Counted from the first letter of the stretch, positions 18,593 through 27,479 are shown. The stretch: DNA of 64,000 bases from an uncultured Sphingomonas sp. (GCF_913774285.1 NZ_CAJYHX010000006.1:1-64000); one strand, 5' to 3'. Translations and numbers: made by a program. The notes: generated from the sequence alone by a model not told the origin.

Positions 18593-18874
18593 ATGTCCGA
18601 TCCGACGACGACCGAAACCACGGCCACGCGCGCGCCGACCCGCAAGCAGTTCCGCAGCAAGTTCGGGATGCCGCGCCCCGCGCCGGAAAGTCTGGAACGG
18701 CAGAGCCGCGTCGCGCTGCTCGCCTGGAACTTGCTCGGCGGCGATGCTGCGGTCACCTTTCTCAACAGCCATGACGAGGCGCTGGGCGGGCGGCCGCTCG
18801 ACCTCGCCGTCGCCAGCCCGGTCGGCTGCGAGGCGGTGGAGCAGGCGATCGCCGCCCGTGCCGAGCGCCGTTGA
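18593..18874 (+). CDS. MbcA/ParS/Xre-type toxin-binding domain protein (DUF2384), orphan
   Basis: A 93-residue protein whose C-terminal half LLGGDAAVTFLNSHDEALGGRPLDLA matches the DUF2384 domain that clamps RES-type toxins in MbcA and ParS/Xre antitoxins. Its N-terminal part is polar and too short for a full Xre helix-turn-helix. No RES-domain toxin follows; the next gene is a transglutaminase. AGAGGAA precedes the ATG. It may be an orphan antitoxin or a repurposed domain. Confidence 0.7.
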   Translation: MSDPTTTETTATRAPTRKQFRSKFGMPRPAPESLERQSRVALLAWNLLGGDAAVTFLNSHDEALGGRPLDLAVASPVGCEAVEQAIAARAERR

Positions 18875-18883
18875 AGCGCCGCC

Positions 18884-19771
18884 GTGCTGCTGACCATCCG
18901 TCATCGCACCAGCTACCGCTATGCGCGGCCGGTCTGGCTGCAGCCCCACCGGATGATGCTGTGCCCACGCGGCCAGCATGACCTCCGGCTGCTCACGACC
19001 GAGCTCCGCTGCGTGCCGCCGGCCGCGATCGACTGGACGCAGGATGTGTTCGGCAACCTGATCGCGACGGCAAGCTTCGCGGAGGCGACCCAGACGCTGA
19101 CGATCGACAGCCGGATGGTGGTGGATCATTCCGCCGCGGCATGGCCGGTTTTCAGCATCGCGCCGTCCGCGCACCAATTTCCCTTTGCCTATTCCGATGC
19201 GGACATCGCCGATCTGGGCGGGATGCGGCTGCCCCATTATCCGCAGGCGGCGAGCCGGGTGGCCGCATGGGTGGCGCAGTTCCGCGGCACCGCGCCGACC
19301 GATACGCTGACGCTGCTCAAGATGATCAACACCGCCATCGCGACCAGCCTCGGCTATCGGGTGCGGGAGGAAGAGGGCACCCAGTCGCCGGACGAGACGC
19401 TCGACCGAGGCAGCGGATCGTGCCGCGACTTCGCGACGCTGTTCATCGAGGCGGTGCGCCACCTTGGCTTTGGCGCACACGCGGTGTCTGGCTATCTCCA
19501 GCCCGACCTGCCGGGAGACCAGCACGGCACCACCCATGCCTGGGCCGAGGTATATCTGCCTTGTGCCGGCTGGATCCCGTTCGATCCCACCCATGGCCGC
19601 ATGGGCGGGGCGGGCCTGATCCCGGTGGCGGTCGCCGGCAACATCGCCCGGATCCACCCGGTGCGGGGCAGCTATCTCGGCGCGCCCGAAGATTTTCTCG
19701 ACATGCAGGTCGAGGTGACGGTCGAGACGAGCAGCGCGCCCGACGCTGCCTTTGACGCGTCTCCACGCTGA
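18884..19771 (+). CDS. Transglutaminase-like family protein
   Basis: A 295-residue protein with a bacterial transglutaminase N-terminal beta domain (MLLTIRHRTSYRYARPVWL, typical of the family) followed by the Cys-His-Asp core: Cys in GSGSCRDFA, His in THAWAEVYLP, Asp in PFDPTHG. Members may act as cysteine proteases or amidases; substrate unknown. GTG start 9 bases after the preceding stop. Its TGA is separated by one base from the ATG of the next, frameshifted gene. Confidence 0.9.
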   Translation: MLLTIRHRTSYRYARPVWLQPHRMMLCPRGQHDLRLLTTELRCVPPAAIDWTQDVFGNLIATASFAEATQTLTIDSRMVVDHSAAAWPVFSIAPSAHQFPFAYSDADIADLGGMRLPHYPQAASRVAAWVAQFRGTAPTDTLTLLKMINTAIATSLGYRVREEEGTQSPDETLDRGSGSCRDFATLFIEAVRHLGFGAHAVSGYLQPDLPGDQHGTTHAWAEVYLPCAGWIPFDPTHGRMGGAGLIPVAVAGNIARIHPVRGSYLGAPEDFLDMQVEVTVETSSAPDAAFDASPR

Positions 19772-19772
19772 G

Positions 19773-20299
19773 ATGCGCGACACCCTGGGACGCACCGTCG
19801 AACTCGATCGCGCCTATCGGACGTTGTGCCGGGGCGCGCGCTTCGTCGTTGGCCCCATGGGGCAAGGCGCGACGCGGCCGGAGAGCGCCGTGCCGATCAG
19901 CCATCAGCATCGGTCGAAATGGATCGGCAACGGCCTGCGCGAACTGCATCGGTTCCTCCATCATCTGCTCGACGCGGTCGCGCACGTCCATGGGCTTGGT
20001 GCCGCGCCCGGCCAGCGGAACAGCGCCAACAAGCTGCGCGCGCTGCACGCGGCGCTGGGGCATGGCGGCGTCGATCACGGCCGGCTGCTGGGGCTAGGCG
20101 GCACGCGCGCGTGCCTGTTCCACTTGACGGTATCCTGCGCGGCCACGCGATGGCGACGGCGTGCTGGACCGGCCTCGGCAGGTCTGGGACGGCACCGGCG
20201 CCCGAAACTGGCACGATGCTCGTCATTCTACCGGCGGACCTGCAGCGCGTAGGCCATTTCTATCGAGGGCTCGCCGACGATCTCGTGCAGCGTCCCTAG
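19773..20299 (+). pseudogene. Frameshifted hypothetical gene
   Basis: The first frame runs from MRDTLGRTVELDRAY through RALHAALGHGGVDHGRLL to ACLFH near 20120, where sensible sequence switches to the -1 frame (LDGILRGHAMATA ... VILPADLQRVGHFYRGLADDL) and ends at 20299. One lost base restores a single product of about 175 residues. The ATG sits one base after the transglutaminase stop, so it was its operon partner. Family not recognised. A sequencing error is possible. Confidence 0.45.
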
Positions 20300-20340
20300 T
20301 AAATACGTGGTGGATCCCCATATTGATGGTATCGCGGCCA

Positions 20341-20358
20341 GCCTTGCCTGAGCAAGGC
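20341..20358 (+). promoter_or_regulatory. Leader hairpin 1
   Basis: GCCTTGC-CTGA-GCAAGGC, a perfect 7-bp stem with a tetraloop, between the frameshifted gene and the next small gene. No T-tract follows. It could be a processing or attenuation element, and it is paired with the next hairpin. Confidence 0.4.
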
Positions 20359-20376
20359 CGCGGCTGAGAGAGAATC

Positions 20377-20401
20377 CTGCTCCCGCTCTTCGAAGGAGCA
20401 G
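20377..20401 (+). promoter_or_regulatory. Leader hairpin 2 sequestering the ribosome site
   Basis: CTGCTCC / GGAGCAG, a perfect 7-bp stem with an 11-base loop. The 3' arm contains GGAG, the only Shine-Dalgarno of the ATG at 20406, so translation of the two small genes downstream should depend on opening it (RNA thermometer, sRNA or protein). Function is inferred from the geometry. Confidence 0.45.
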
Positions 20402-20405
20402 CCCC

Positions 20406-20543
20406 ATGTCTTCTTTCTCCCTGGTTCCGCGGTTCCCCAATGTCGTTCCCTTTATCTATGGCAGCGCGCGCCGCAGGCAGATCCTGTCGATTTTCACGCC
20501 GCGGCACGATCCCGCAGGCCCGCCCAGCCCGAAGTCCGCCTGA
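20406..20543 (+). CDS. Small hypothetical protein, 45 aa
   Basis: Begins MSSFSLVPRFPNVVPFIYG and continues with basic residues (SARRRQILSIF). Its TGA is directly followed by the ATG of the next gene (TGAATG), and its ribosome site lies in a hairpin, both of which favour a real gene. Family unknown. Confidence 0.5.
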   Translation: MSSFSLVPRFPNVVPFIYGSARRRQILSIFTPRHDPAGPPSPKSA

Positions 20544-20762
20544 ATGTCGCGCGTCGTCAACATCGACGCGGCCATGCAACAGGTACTCGCGACCTGCGCG
20601 CAGCAGCAGGTGCGGATCAGCGCGATCGAGCCGATGTCACCACGCGGCACCCATGTCGTCTTTGCCCGCGCAGAGGATGCCGAGCGAATCCGCCAGCTGT
20701 TTCAGGGGCGCCTGCTCGACGGCGCGGTGACGCGCGTCCGGCGGCCCGCACGGCGCATCTGA
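20544..20762 (+). CDS. Small hypothetical protein, 72 aa
   Basis: A soluble protein with a ferredoxin-like alpha/beta rhythm: MSRVVNIDAAMQQVLATC, then VRISAIEPMSPRGTHVVFA, then EDAERIRQLFQGRLL and a basic tail. Starts at the base following the preceding stop, so it is coupled. Function unknown. Confidence 0.6.
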   Translation: MSRVVNIDAAMQQVLATCAQQQVRISAIEPMSPRGTHVVFARAEDAERIRQLFQGRLLDGAVTRVRRPARRI

Positions 20763-20817
20763 TCGGACGATCAACTGCCGCGCAATTACCCATCGCGAAC
20801 ACCGAGGAGCCACCACG

Positions 20818-21093
20818 ATGCAGCCGACCGCCTTTACCTGCCGCGCGCAGGAAGCCCGCCAGCGTCAGCTGGCGACCGATGCCCCGTTGCCCAATGCCCG
20901 TGACGTAGCGTTCATCGCAGCGGCAGCCTGGCAAAAGGAAGCGCTCGCGGCCGAAAAGCGCGAGGCGCGCGAGATCGCCACCCGCCTGCACCGGATCGAA
21001 GCGAGTCTCGAACGCACCACGGAGGATCGCGGCTTGAGCGAGAATCCGGATCGCGGTTTTGCCGATCGACCGGTGCTGCACGCGCTGGGGTGA
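20818..21093 (+). CDS. Small hypothetical protein, 91 aa
   Basis: A helical, Ala/Arg/Glu-rich protein (AREIATRLHRIEASLERTTED), no membrane segment. GAGGAG lies 8 bases before the ATG. Similar short Ala-rich proteins with an ARQRQLA-type start are common in sphingomonads (recollection). Last gene of the small-gene run; convergent with the antiporter. Confidence 0.6.
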   Translation: MQPTAFTCRAQEARQRQLATDAPLPNARDVAFIAAAAWQKEALAAEKREAREIATRLHRIEASLERTTEDRGLSENPDRGFADRPVLHALG

Positions 21094-21115
21094 TGCCGGG
21101 CGGCGCGCGCTTCCG

Positions 21116-22411
21116 TCACGCGCCGCTTTCGTTCGCCGCCGATAGGTCCCCGGCGTCCGGATCTCGCCCCTGCTGGCGATCGAGCGAACGCATGATCGGC
21201 GTCACCGTCAGCCCGTGCAGCAGGATCGAGAAGAGTACCACCAGCCCGATTATGCCCCATAGCCGTTCGGCCTGCGCCACCGCCATGTGGTTCATCCCAT
21301 AGGCCAGGTAATAGATCGTCCCCACGCCGCGTATGCCGAAAAAGGCCAGCGTCAGCTTCTCGCTGCGATCGGCGCGGTAGCCGAGCAGCCCGGTCCACCC
21401 CGCCAACGGCCGCACGACCAGCAGGATCGTCGCCGCAATGCCGATGTCGACCCATCCGACATGCGCCAGCAGGCCGCTGACGAGCGCGCCACCGAACAGG
21501 ATCAGCAGCGCCATCATCACCAGCCGCTCGAGCTGTTCGATGATCGTGTGCATCTCGTGGTGGAATGCGTGCTCGCGGTGCGTATGGCGGAAGGTCAGCG
21601 CGGTCACGAACACCGCCAGGAAGCCGTAGACATGGGCGATCTCGGTCAGGCCGTAGGATACGAACGTCGCCGAAAGCGCGATCAGGCCGTCGCCCGTCTT
21701 GGCGAGCTTGGAGTCGGCGCGGACGTGGAATGTGAGCCAGCCAAAGGCGAGACCAACCAGCCATCCGCCGAGGATGCCGCCGCCGATTTCCCACACCACC
21801 CGATAGCCCAGCCACGCGCCGAGCCACGGCGCGCCCGACACGGCGCTGGCCGCGAGCAGGATGGCCAGATGGACGAACGGAAAGGCGGCTCCGTCGTTGA
21901 GACCGGCTTCCGAGGTTAGGCCGAAGCGGACCTCATCCTCTTCCCCGGTCTTTGGCGGGCCGACCTGGACGTCCGAGGCGAGCACCGGATCGGTGGGCGC
22001 GAGGCTCGCCCCCAGCAGCAGCGCCGTCGCCAACGGCAGCCCCACGGCCCAACCGGCAATGCCCGCGATCGCAAGGATGCTGAGCGGCATGGTAATCGCC
22101 AGCAGTCGCCAGGTGACCGCCCAGCGCGCCCACCCGAATACCCGGTCGATCTTGAGACCGGCGCCCATCAGCGCGATGATGACGATCAGTTCTGGAAATC
22201 GCTCCGTGATGTCCGGATACCGCATGGGCAGCGGCCGCAGCGTTACCTGGGGCAGAAGGAAGATCGTTGCGCCGATGCCCATGCACACGATCGGCAGCGA
22301 TAGCGGCAATTTGCGGAGTGCGAGCGGCAGCCACGCCACCAGCGCCACCAACAGGCCCGTCCCGGTCAGGACAAGGATATAGGTGGAGGGGAGCAAGCTG
22401 GCATGGTCCAT
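21116..22411 (-). CDS. CPA1-family Na+(K+)/H+ antiporter
   Basis: A 431-residue inner-membrane antiporter with about 12 hydrophobic segments. Family motifs: LAPTDPVLASDVQVG (transport core), TSEAGLNDGAAFPFV (ND pair characteristic of CPA1) and FFGIRGVGTIYYL near the end. It exchanges monovalent cations for protons and acts in pH or salt homeostasis. No C-terminal regulatory domain. Single-gene unit; ion preference not determined. Confidence 0.9.
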   Translation of the reverse strand: MDHASLLPSTYILVLTGTGLLVALVAWLPLALRKLPLSLPIVCMGIGATIFLLPQVTLRPLPMRYPDITERFPELIVIIALMGAGLKIDRVFGWARWAVTWRLLAITMPLSILAIAGIAGWAVGLPLATALLLGASLAPTDPVLASDVQVGPPKTGEEDEVRFGLTSEAGLNDGAAFPFVHLAILLAASAVSGAPWLGAWLGYRVVWEIGGGILGGWLVGLAFGWLTFHVRADSKLAKTGDGLIALSATFVSYGLTEIAHVYGFLAVFVTALTFRHTHREHAFHHEMHTIIEQLERLVMMALLILFGGALVSGLLAHVGWVDIGIAATILLVVRPLAGWTGLLGYRADRSEKLTLAFFGIRGVGTIYYLAYGMNHMAVAQAERLWGIIGLVVLFSILLHGLTVTPIMRSLDRQQGRDPDAGDLSAANESGA

Positions 22412-22527
22412 CGTTGCTTAACCGGTCGCCGAGCGGATCGGGTGCCGGCGCGTGCGAAAGACGCTGGCACCGCCATGTCTGATCGTTGTTCGGCGGAGCG
22501 CATCTCCACGCTCAGGCTTTCTTCCCC

Positions 22528-22773
22528 TCAGTGCCCCGCCGCTTCCCGTTCGCGCAGCGTGGCCAACTGACCGCTCAACTGGCGCAGCACGCGGGTGCGA
22601 TGCTGATAGGTGTTATGGCGCTCCCCCACCCGACCGGCGACGAAGTCGCTGGAGAACGCCCTGGTCATGTCCGCAAGCGCGGCCTCAAGCGCATCCGCAT
22701 CCGATCCGGCTGGCGCGCAGGGGCGCGGGGCAGCTTCGTCGAGCAGGCGTGTCTTTTTCTGGTCGTTGGTCAT
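22528..22773 (-). CDS. Small hypothetical protein, 81 aa
   Basis: A charged helical protein: MTNDQKKTRLLDEAAPRP at the start, then ALEAALADMTRAFSSDFV and a heptad-like RTRVLRQLSGQLATLRERE tail. GAGGA lies 8 bases before the ATG at 22773. No family recognised. Confidence 0.5.
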   Translation of the reverse strand: MTNDQKKTRLLDEAAPRPCAPAGSDADALEAALADMTRAFSSDFVAGRVGERHNTYQHRTRVLRQLSGQLATLREREAAGH

Positions 22774-23328
22774 GCATGTGTCCTCGCCGAGCGGGAGTAC
22801 GTAGCATCTCTCAGTCGCAGCGACGCTCGTGGCGGGTGCTGCGATAGACTGAATATGGGGACGCCGAAGCGCTATGAATAGATGCGATTGCATCTATCGG
22901 CTGTCGTGCTGCGGCGTCAGGCTCAAGCTGGCTGACGATCAGGTACGGAACCGGCACATCCAGCGAAGCATGCAAAGCGTGATTTGCATGCCAACCATTT
23001 CGGGCTGGCCATCGAGCCCGATAGCATATCGCTATGGGCGTGGAACGTGGACGACGGTTGGTTATTGAAGGATGGGCGCGGCTTCATGCTGCAGGAGGGC
23101 GATGGTCGGCTCCTGACTGGAGCTGCCGTTCAAGATATCTCTCCGGAACGACCGTTTTGTCCCACTGCTCGCCGTTCAGTGGGGCAGTCCGCGTTCCCGT
23201 AGAGCGCGATTCATGAACATGAAAAGATGTCCACTTCCAGGAGCCACCAATTGGGCCGCTAGTGACTGGGGATTGGGTCTTGCTATGACGTTGAACCTTT
23301 CTCGTGGAATGCAACACAGCCGACATTG
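22774..23328. other. Gene-poor stretch
   Basis: Lower GC than the neighbours in places. A 72-codon frame at 22984-23202 (MHANHFGLAIEPDSISLWAW) is open but has no good ribosome site, so I do not call it. Nothing else recognised. Confidence 0.4.
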
Positions 23329-24132
23329 TCACCTAGTGGCCTGCAGGATTACCGCGGTGGCTTCGCGCGGCATGTCCCACATCGGAAAATGACCGCTGTG
23401 CTCGAACCAGTGCAGCGTCGCGGAGGGGAATGCCGCTATCGCGCGGCCAGCCTGACGGGCCAAGCACAACCGGTCATGCTTGCCCCAGCCGATGATGAGG
23501 CGTTGCGTCGGATCGGCCGCTGGGCCTTGCTGCTCGGCGCCATGGGCAAGGTCGCGGACAAGGGCATCGAATGTCGGCGTGTCCGTTATGCCCGTCAGTT
23601 CGGTACACACAAATTCGGGCGACAGGGCGGAGGGTTTCGCGGACAGCTGGGCCAACAGCGCCGTGCGCGCCACGGCGCTGCGGCTGATCGCTGGCAGGCG
23701 CGATCGCAGGACGCGCAGCAACTGTGCGGAGAGGCCGATTGTGGTGCGGAAGAAAGCACGCTCCCAACCGCGCCAGAACCCCCCAGGATCGAGTGCGACG
23801 ACATTGCCGACCTTGCCCCTTCGCGCGAGTTCCAGGACGATTCTGGCACCCATCGAGCTGCCCACGACATCGATACCGACAAGGTCGTTCGTCACGAGGT
23901 AGCGCTCGACGCTGCCGACCAGACCCTCGAACGAACCGCTGTCCTGTTCGGCCGGCGTCGCACCGTGCCCCGGCAGATCGATGGCGATAACCGATCGTTC
24001 TACTGCCAGGCCATCCAGGATCGGCTGCCAGCTACGCCAACTACTGCCTAAGCCATGGATGAGCAGCAGCGGCTTGCCACTGCCACGGGTGATCTGGTGA
24101 ATATGAAACTCCGTCCTGTTCGCGCAACTCAA
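23329..24132 (-). CDS. Alpha/beta hydrolase, TTG start
   Basis: A 267-residue alpha/beta-fold hydrolase: oxyanion motif LLLIHGLGSSW, acid-like AIDLPGHG, nucleophile VVGSSMGAR, late Asp in GWGKHDRLC and His in EHSGHFPMWD. The only initiator near the conserved start is TTG 24132; the true start could differ by a few codons. No signal peptide. Borders the mobile module on its left side. Substrate unknown. Confidence 0.78.
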   Translation of the reverse strand: MSCANRTEFHIHQITRGSGKPLLLIHGLGSSWRSWQPILDGLAVERSVIAIDLPGHGATPAEQDSGSFEGLVGSVERYLVTNDLVGIDVVGSSMGARIVLELARRGKVGNVVALDPGGFWRGWERAFFRTTIGLSAQLLRVLRSRLPAISRSAVARTALLAQLSAKPSALSPEFVCTELTGITDTPTFDALVRDLAHGAEQQGPAADPTQRLIIGWGKHDRLCLARQAGRAIAAFPSATLHWFEHSGHFPMWDMPREATAVILQATR

Positions 24133-24385
24133 CGATCGAGCGAGGGGAACGGCGCCGGATATCGGCGTGAACGAATGCCGGTTCTGGAGAAGCGGTCAAC
24201 CCGGCTGGATGACCGCTTGTGGGTCATTTCATTCGGCGGCTTTCGACGAAACCTGCCGTTAGGCCAGCAGCCTAGGAGTGACAGCAATGTCCCAAATTCA
24301 GGCCTGTCGGGCAGGCCACTTTTAGCAAGGGCCCAAAGCACAGACACTAGCCAAAGCTAGGACAGTAGAATGACGTAAGGTGGTA

Positions 24386-24820
24386 TCAACGAACCACGTC
24401 GGGCTGGTCGTCTCGATCATAGAGCGCCAAAATCATACGCTCTACGATTCCGTCTTCAGCTTTCCCCCGCCGCCTCTCGTCCGCCGACGAAAGATCGCGA
24501 CGAACCGCCTCAGGGGTCGAGGCAAGGCTCGCTGTCAAAATGGCGTTGGCCAGAAATGGGTGCATGACCTCCGCTAAGGGTGGCCAGGCGCCGTCGCCCG
24601 CAATCGGGCGGCCACGTTGCAGCAGTCCATCGATGCTGGTCATTGGCACGAGCGTAATCGCGCCAACCTTGATCACCTCGATCTCCCCCGCCTTGATCAG
24701 CTCGTAGAACTTCGACCGACCGATGCCGGTGATGCGGCACGCGTCAGCAACCCGCAGCGTGATGGGGGACAGATCGGCATTCGGCCGGCGCGGCGTAGGG
24801 CGCATGGTATGCTCCTTCAT
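24386..24820 (-). CDS. Helix-turn-helix (excisionase/AlpA-like) regulator
   Basis: A 144-residue protein with an excisionase-type winged HTH in the first 75 residues (LRVADACRITGIGRSKFYEL ... AGEIEVIKVGAITLVPMTSI) and a charged C-terminal extension. ATG 24820 has GGGAGGGG upstream; ATG 24805 has GGAG at 7 bases and is an alternative. Its start overlaps the stop of the upstream RHH gene by four bases (ATGA). It is likely a regulator or directionality factor of the element. Confidence 0.72.
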   Translation of the reverse strand: MKEHTMRPTPRRPNADLSPITLRVADACRITGIGRSKFYELIKAGEIEVIKVGAITLVPMTSIDGLLQRGRPIAGDGAWPPLAEVMHPFLANAILTASLASTPEAVRRDLSSADERRRGKAEDGIVERMILALYDRDDQPDVVR

Positions 24821-25242
24821 CTGCCCCTCCCCTGTTCTGGGGATTGACGGTTAGCGATGCGGTTGTTCGTGTCCCCCCGGGCGATTGCTCGACCGACAAG
24901 CTCAACGAAGGCGTCGTAGCGAAGCCGCCCGAGGCGCTGCGTCTCGGTATCGAAGGCCGGCTGATGTGCCGTAAGGGTGAGCTGGTGGCGGACGAATAGC
25001 CCGAGGGCTTCAGTCAGATAGTCGAGCTTCTGCTCCATCCGGTCGGCGGCGCGGTTCTGGCGATCGAGCCGCGTGCCGAAGCGCTGATCAAGTTCATGGC
25101 CGGCACGGCGCTCGAACCATGCGGTCAGCGCGTCGGTCAGGATTGCGGTCTTCGACGATCCCGGCTGCGCGGCCATCGCGTCGAGCTTCACCGACAGTTC
25201 GTCGGGAAGGTAGAATTGGTGGCGGGTCTTGCGGGTCTGCAT
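24817..25242 (-). CDS. Ribbon-helix-helix (CopG-like) protein of the mobilization module
   Basis: A 141-residue protein with an N-terminal RHH DNA-binding unit (RHQFYLPDELSVKLDAMA ... SSKTAILTDALTAWFERRA) and a C-terminal helical region (MEQKLDYLTEALGLFVRHQL). Proteins of this shape sit beside DUF3363 relaxases in alphaproteobacterial elements and may be relaxosome accessory factors that bind the origin of transfer. It lies directly downstream of the relaxase and overlaps the HTH gene. Confidence 0.72.
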   Translation of the reverse strand: MQTRKTRHQFYLPDELSVKLDAMAAQPGSSKTAILTDALTAWFERRAGHELDQRFGTRLDRQNRAADRMEQKLDYLTEALGLFVRHQLTLTAHQPAFDTETQRLGRLRYDAFVELVGRAIARGDTNNRIANRQSPEQGRGR

Positions 25243-25317
25243 GCCGGGCAGAATCCGCCTGTTCGCGCTTCCGTTACAGGTCCTCGCTGGTGACTCCCGG
25301 TACCTATCCGGGGCATC

Positions 25318-27279
25318 TTAGAACCCGCCGATATCCGGACCCGAACGCTGGCGCCCGAATGTCCAGCTGATCGTGCCACCACGATCAACGCCGGTGACGG
25401 TTCGGCCGATCTGCTTCTCCAGCACCGGCCGCCACGGCACGAGCGTGAATTCCCGCGATTTCTCGATCACCGCATATTTCGTGGCTCCGACCTGCACCGC
25501 CTTGCGATAGGTACCCTCGATCGCGCTGCCGCGATGCTCCGCATAGCCGAGACCCATCTCTTTCGAGAGCTGGCCCGCTACCTGCCGCAGTTCGCGACGG
25601 CGGAGCTCGGTCAGCAGATTGGCGCGGAAGCGGACGGTATCGCCGTCGCGCCAGGCGAGGTCTTCCTCGATCAGCCACTGGCGGCGAAGCACCAATGCCT
25701 GTCGCACCTGCGCGCCGAAGCCGCCGCCCAGCACTTCCGGTTCTTTCGCGACCTGCTGCTCGTCGAGCCAGGTCACGCCGTTGTGGCAGACCAGCTCCAG
25801 GACCGGGCGCTCGGCAAGCGCTTCGATCTCGACCGGCCGGGCGGCAGCCGCCCTTCGCTCGAAGGCCAGCACCTTGTCGAGATGATCGGTGCCGATTTTC
25901 CAGCTGCCATCCGGCATGCGCTCTACCTCGCCCCCTCCCCGTCGCAGCGCTTCCAGTCGCCGGACATGGGCTTCGGCGAAACGCTGGTTGGCGCTGGCGT
26001 CATGGCGCAGGTGCCGGTCGACGCTGTAGATGCCGCTATTGGCGGCAGCGACGTCGGCCACCGTCCGGTCGACATCACGGATGCCTGCGACGACCGGCGT
26101 CACCCGCACAATTTCGGCGCGATCGCTCCCTTCCGAGAGCGACCAGTTGCCCAGTTCGACATAGTGGCTGCGCCCGTCGGTCCCCGCGACGATCAGATAG
26201 TGGCGGTCGCGATGCTCATCGGCCAGTCCGGTCGCCACGACACGGCCGACCAGCGGCTTGCCCTCGGCCGGGTCGTAGATCGCATAGTCCTGCGGAGGCA
26301 CCTCGGGCGCCTGTTCCTTCAGCTGCACGTGCATCGTCGCGATGATGTCGCCTCGGCGGCCCATCGCCCGCAGCGTGGCCTCCAGGTCGTCGGCGAGCCG
26401 GAAGCGCCCTTTGCCCTCGTCGGTCGCCAGCCCCATCCGCACCAGCGTGCCGAGGCGCGCCGCACGCAGCCCGTGCTCGACGCTGTCGCCATGCCAGGAC
26501 GACACCAACCCGTCGGTCTCGCGCGCGACCAGCAGCCTGCGATCGATGCTGGTGAAGCGTTCCTGGCCGACCTCGCGCTGGCGACCCTCAAAAATCTCCC
26601 GGTCGGTGCGCGGCCCCAGTTCAAGATTGACCAGCTCCGCTGCCCGTGCCGCCAGCCCGCGGCTGATATATTCGCGGGCGATGATCAGATCTTGGCCGCG
26701 ATCGTCGATCCCACGCACCAGCACATGGGCATGCGGATGGCCGGTGTTGAAATGGTCGACAGCCACCCAGTCGAGCTTCGTGCCGAGGTCCTGCTCGACC
26801 TGCACCATCCAACGCCGCACCAGCGGCTTGAGGTCTTCGTACTGCGCGCCGTCTTCGGGTGCGACGATGAAGCGAAACTGGTGCCGATCACTAGCACCGC
26901 GTTCGAGGAACGCCTTGCCGTCGGCGACATCATGGTCAGCGGCATAGAGCGTGCCACGTTCGCCCTCGCGGGTGGTGCCGTCGCGCTGGAGATAGCGAAG
27001 GTGCGCGACAGCGCCCTTTGTCCCCTTCCCCGCCAGCTTCACGAAGCGCGCCTTCACGACGACGCGGCGCACGCGAATTCCAGCGAAGCGATCGGATGCC
27101 CCAAGCACCCGGCCGACGCCCGAACCGCGCCCGATCCTGCTGCCGTCGAAATACCGGGCGCGCGCGGCCGAAGACCGCGCTGCGCCGCCGGCCAGATTGG
27201 TCGCCTTGCGAAGTTGGTGCGCGAACGGGCGATCCGCGCCGACCCGCCCCAACCATAGCTCGAATGGATCCTCGGCCAT
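25318..27279 (-). CDS. Relaxase / mobilization nuclease with DUF3363
   Basis: A 653-residue VirD2-like relaxase that nicks the origin of transfer and carries the strand. N-terminal domain: the metal-binding triad motif VDHFNTGHPHAHVLVRG gives the HxH pair, preceded by HLRYLQRDG and DRHQFRFIVAPEDG. The long C-terminal half corresponds to DUF3363. I chose ATG 27279 (MAEDPFELWLGRVG, the usual start in this family) with GGGA 7 bases upstream; the frame extends to a possible start at 27423 but that part is unlike the family. Single unit behind a terminator at 27543-27585. No coupling protein gene is present. Confidence 0.9.
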   Translation of the reverse strand: MAEDPFELWLGRVGADRPFAHQLRKATNLAGGAARSSAARARYFDGSRIGRGSGVGRVLGASDRFAGIRVRRVVVKARFVKLAGKGTKGAVAHLRYLQRDGTTREGERGTLYAADHDVADGKAFLERGASDRHQFRFIVAPEDGAQYEDLKPLVRRWMVQVEQDLGTKLDWVAVDHFNTGHPHAHVLVRGIDDRGQDLIIAREYISRGLAARAAELVNLELGPRTDREIFEGRQREVGQERFTSIDRRLLVARETDGLVSSWHGDSVEHGLRAARLGTLVRMGLATDEGKGRFRLADDLEATLRAMGRRGDIIATMHVQLKEQAPEVPPQDYAIYDPAEGKPLVGRVVATGLADEHRDRHYLIVAGTDGRSHYVELGNWSLSEGSDRAEIVRVTPVVAGIRDVDRTVADVAAANSGIYSVDRHLRHDASANQRFAEAHVRRLEALRRGGGEVERMPDGSWKIGTDHLDKVLAFERRAAAARPVEIEALAERPVLELVCHNGVTWLDEQQVAKEPEVLGGGFGAQVRQALVLRRQWLIEEDLAWRDGDTVRFRANLLTELRRRELRQVAGQLSKEMGLGYAEHRGSAIEGTYRKAVQVGATKYAVIEKSREFTLVPWRPVLEKQIGRTVTGVDRGGTISWTFGRQRSGPDIGGF

Positions 27280-27400
27280 GACGCTGTCCCATGCTGCAAA
27301 GCGCCAGATGAGGGTGCGCCAGCGCAGCCCTTCAAGGGCCTCCATTCGGCGGAGCCGGAAAGCCGCAGAAATGCCGGCATTCCGGCGATCGCGCCTTCCC

Positions 27401-27479
27401 GATGGAGGCACCGCCATGGCCATGCCTCCATCAAAAACGACGTGCAGACGCCATTTCCGGGGCCGCTTGGAGGCACCGC
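27401..27479 (-). repeat. Inverted and direct repeats upstream of the relaxase (oriT or operator candidate)
   Basis: GATGGAGGCA (27401-27410) and TGCCTCCATC (27423-27432) form a perfect 10-bp inverted repeat around 12 bases. The 12-mer TGGAGGCACCGC at 27403-27414 recurs directly at 27468-27479. Three copies of the GGAGGCA core upstream of a relaxase suit a relaxosome binding site or an autoregulatory operator. No nic consensus was identified. Confidence 0.45.

Noticed and set aside
20300..20340. Terminator after the frameshifted gene
   Set aside because: The hairpin at 20341-20358 has no T-tract, so it is reported as a leader element instead.
22984..23202. 72-codon frame in the gene-poor stretch
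   Set aside because: No good ribosome site and no recognisable family; left uncalled.
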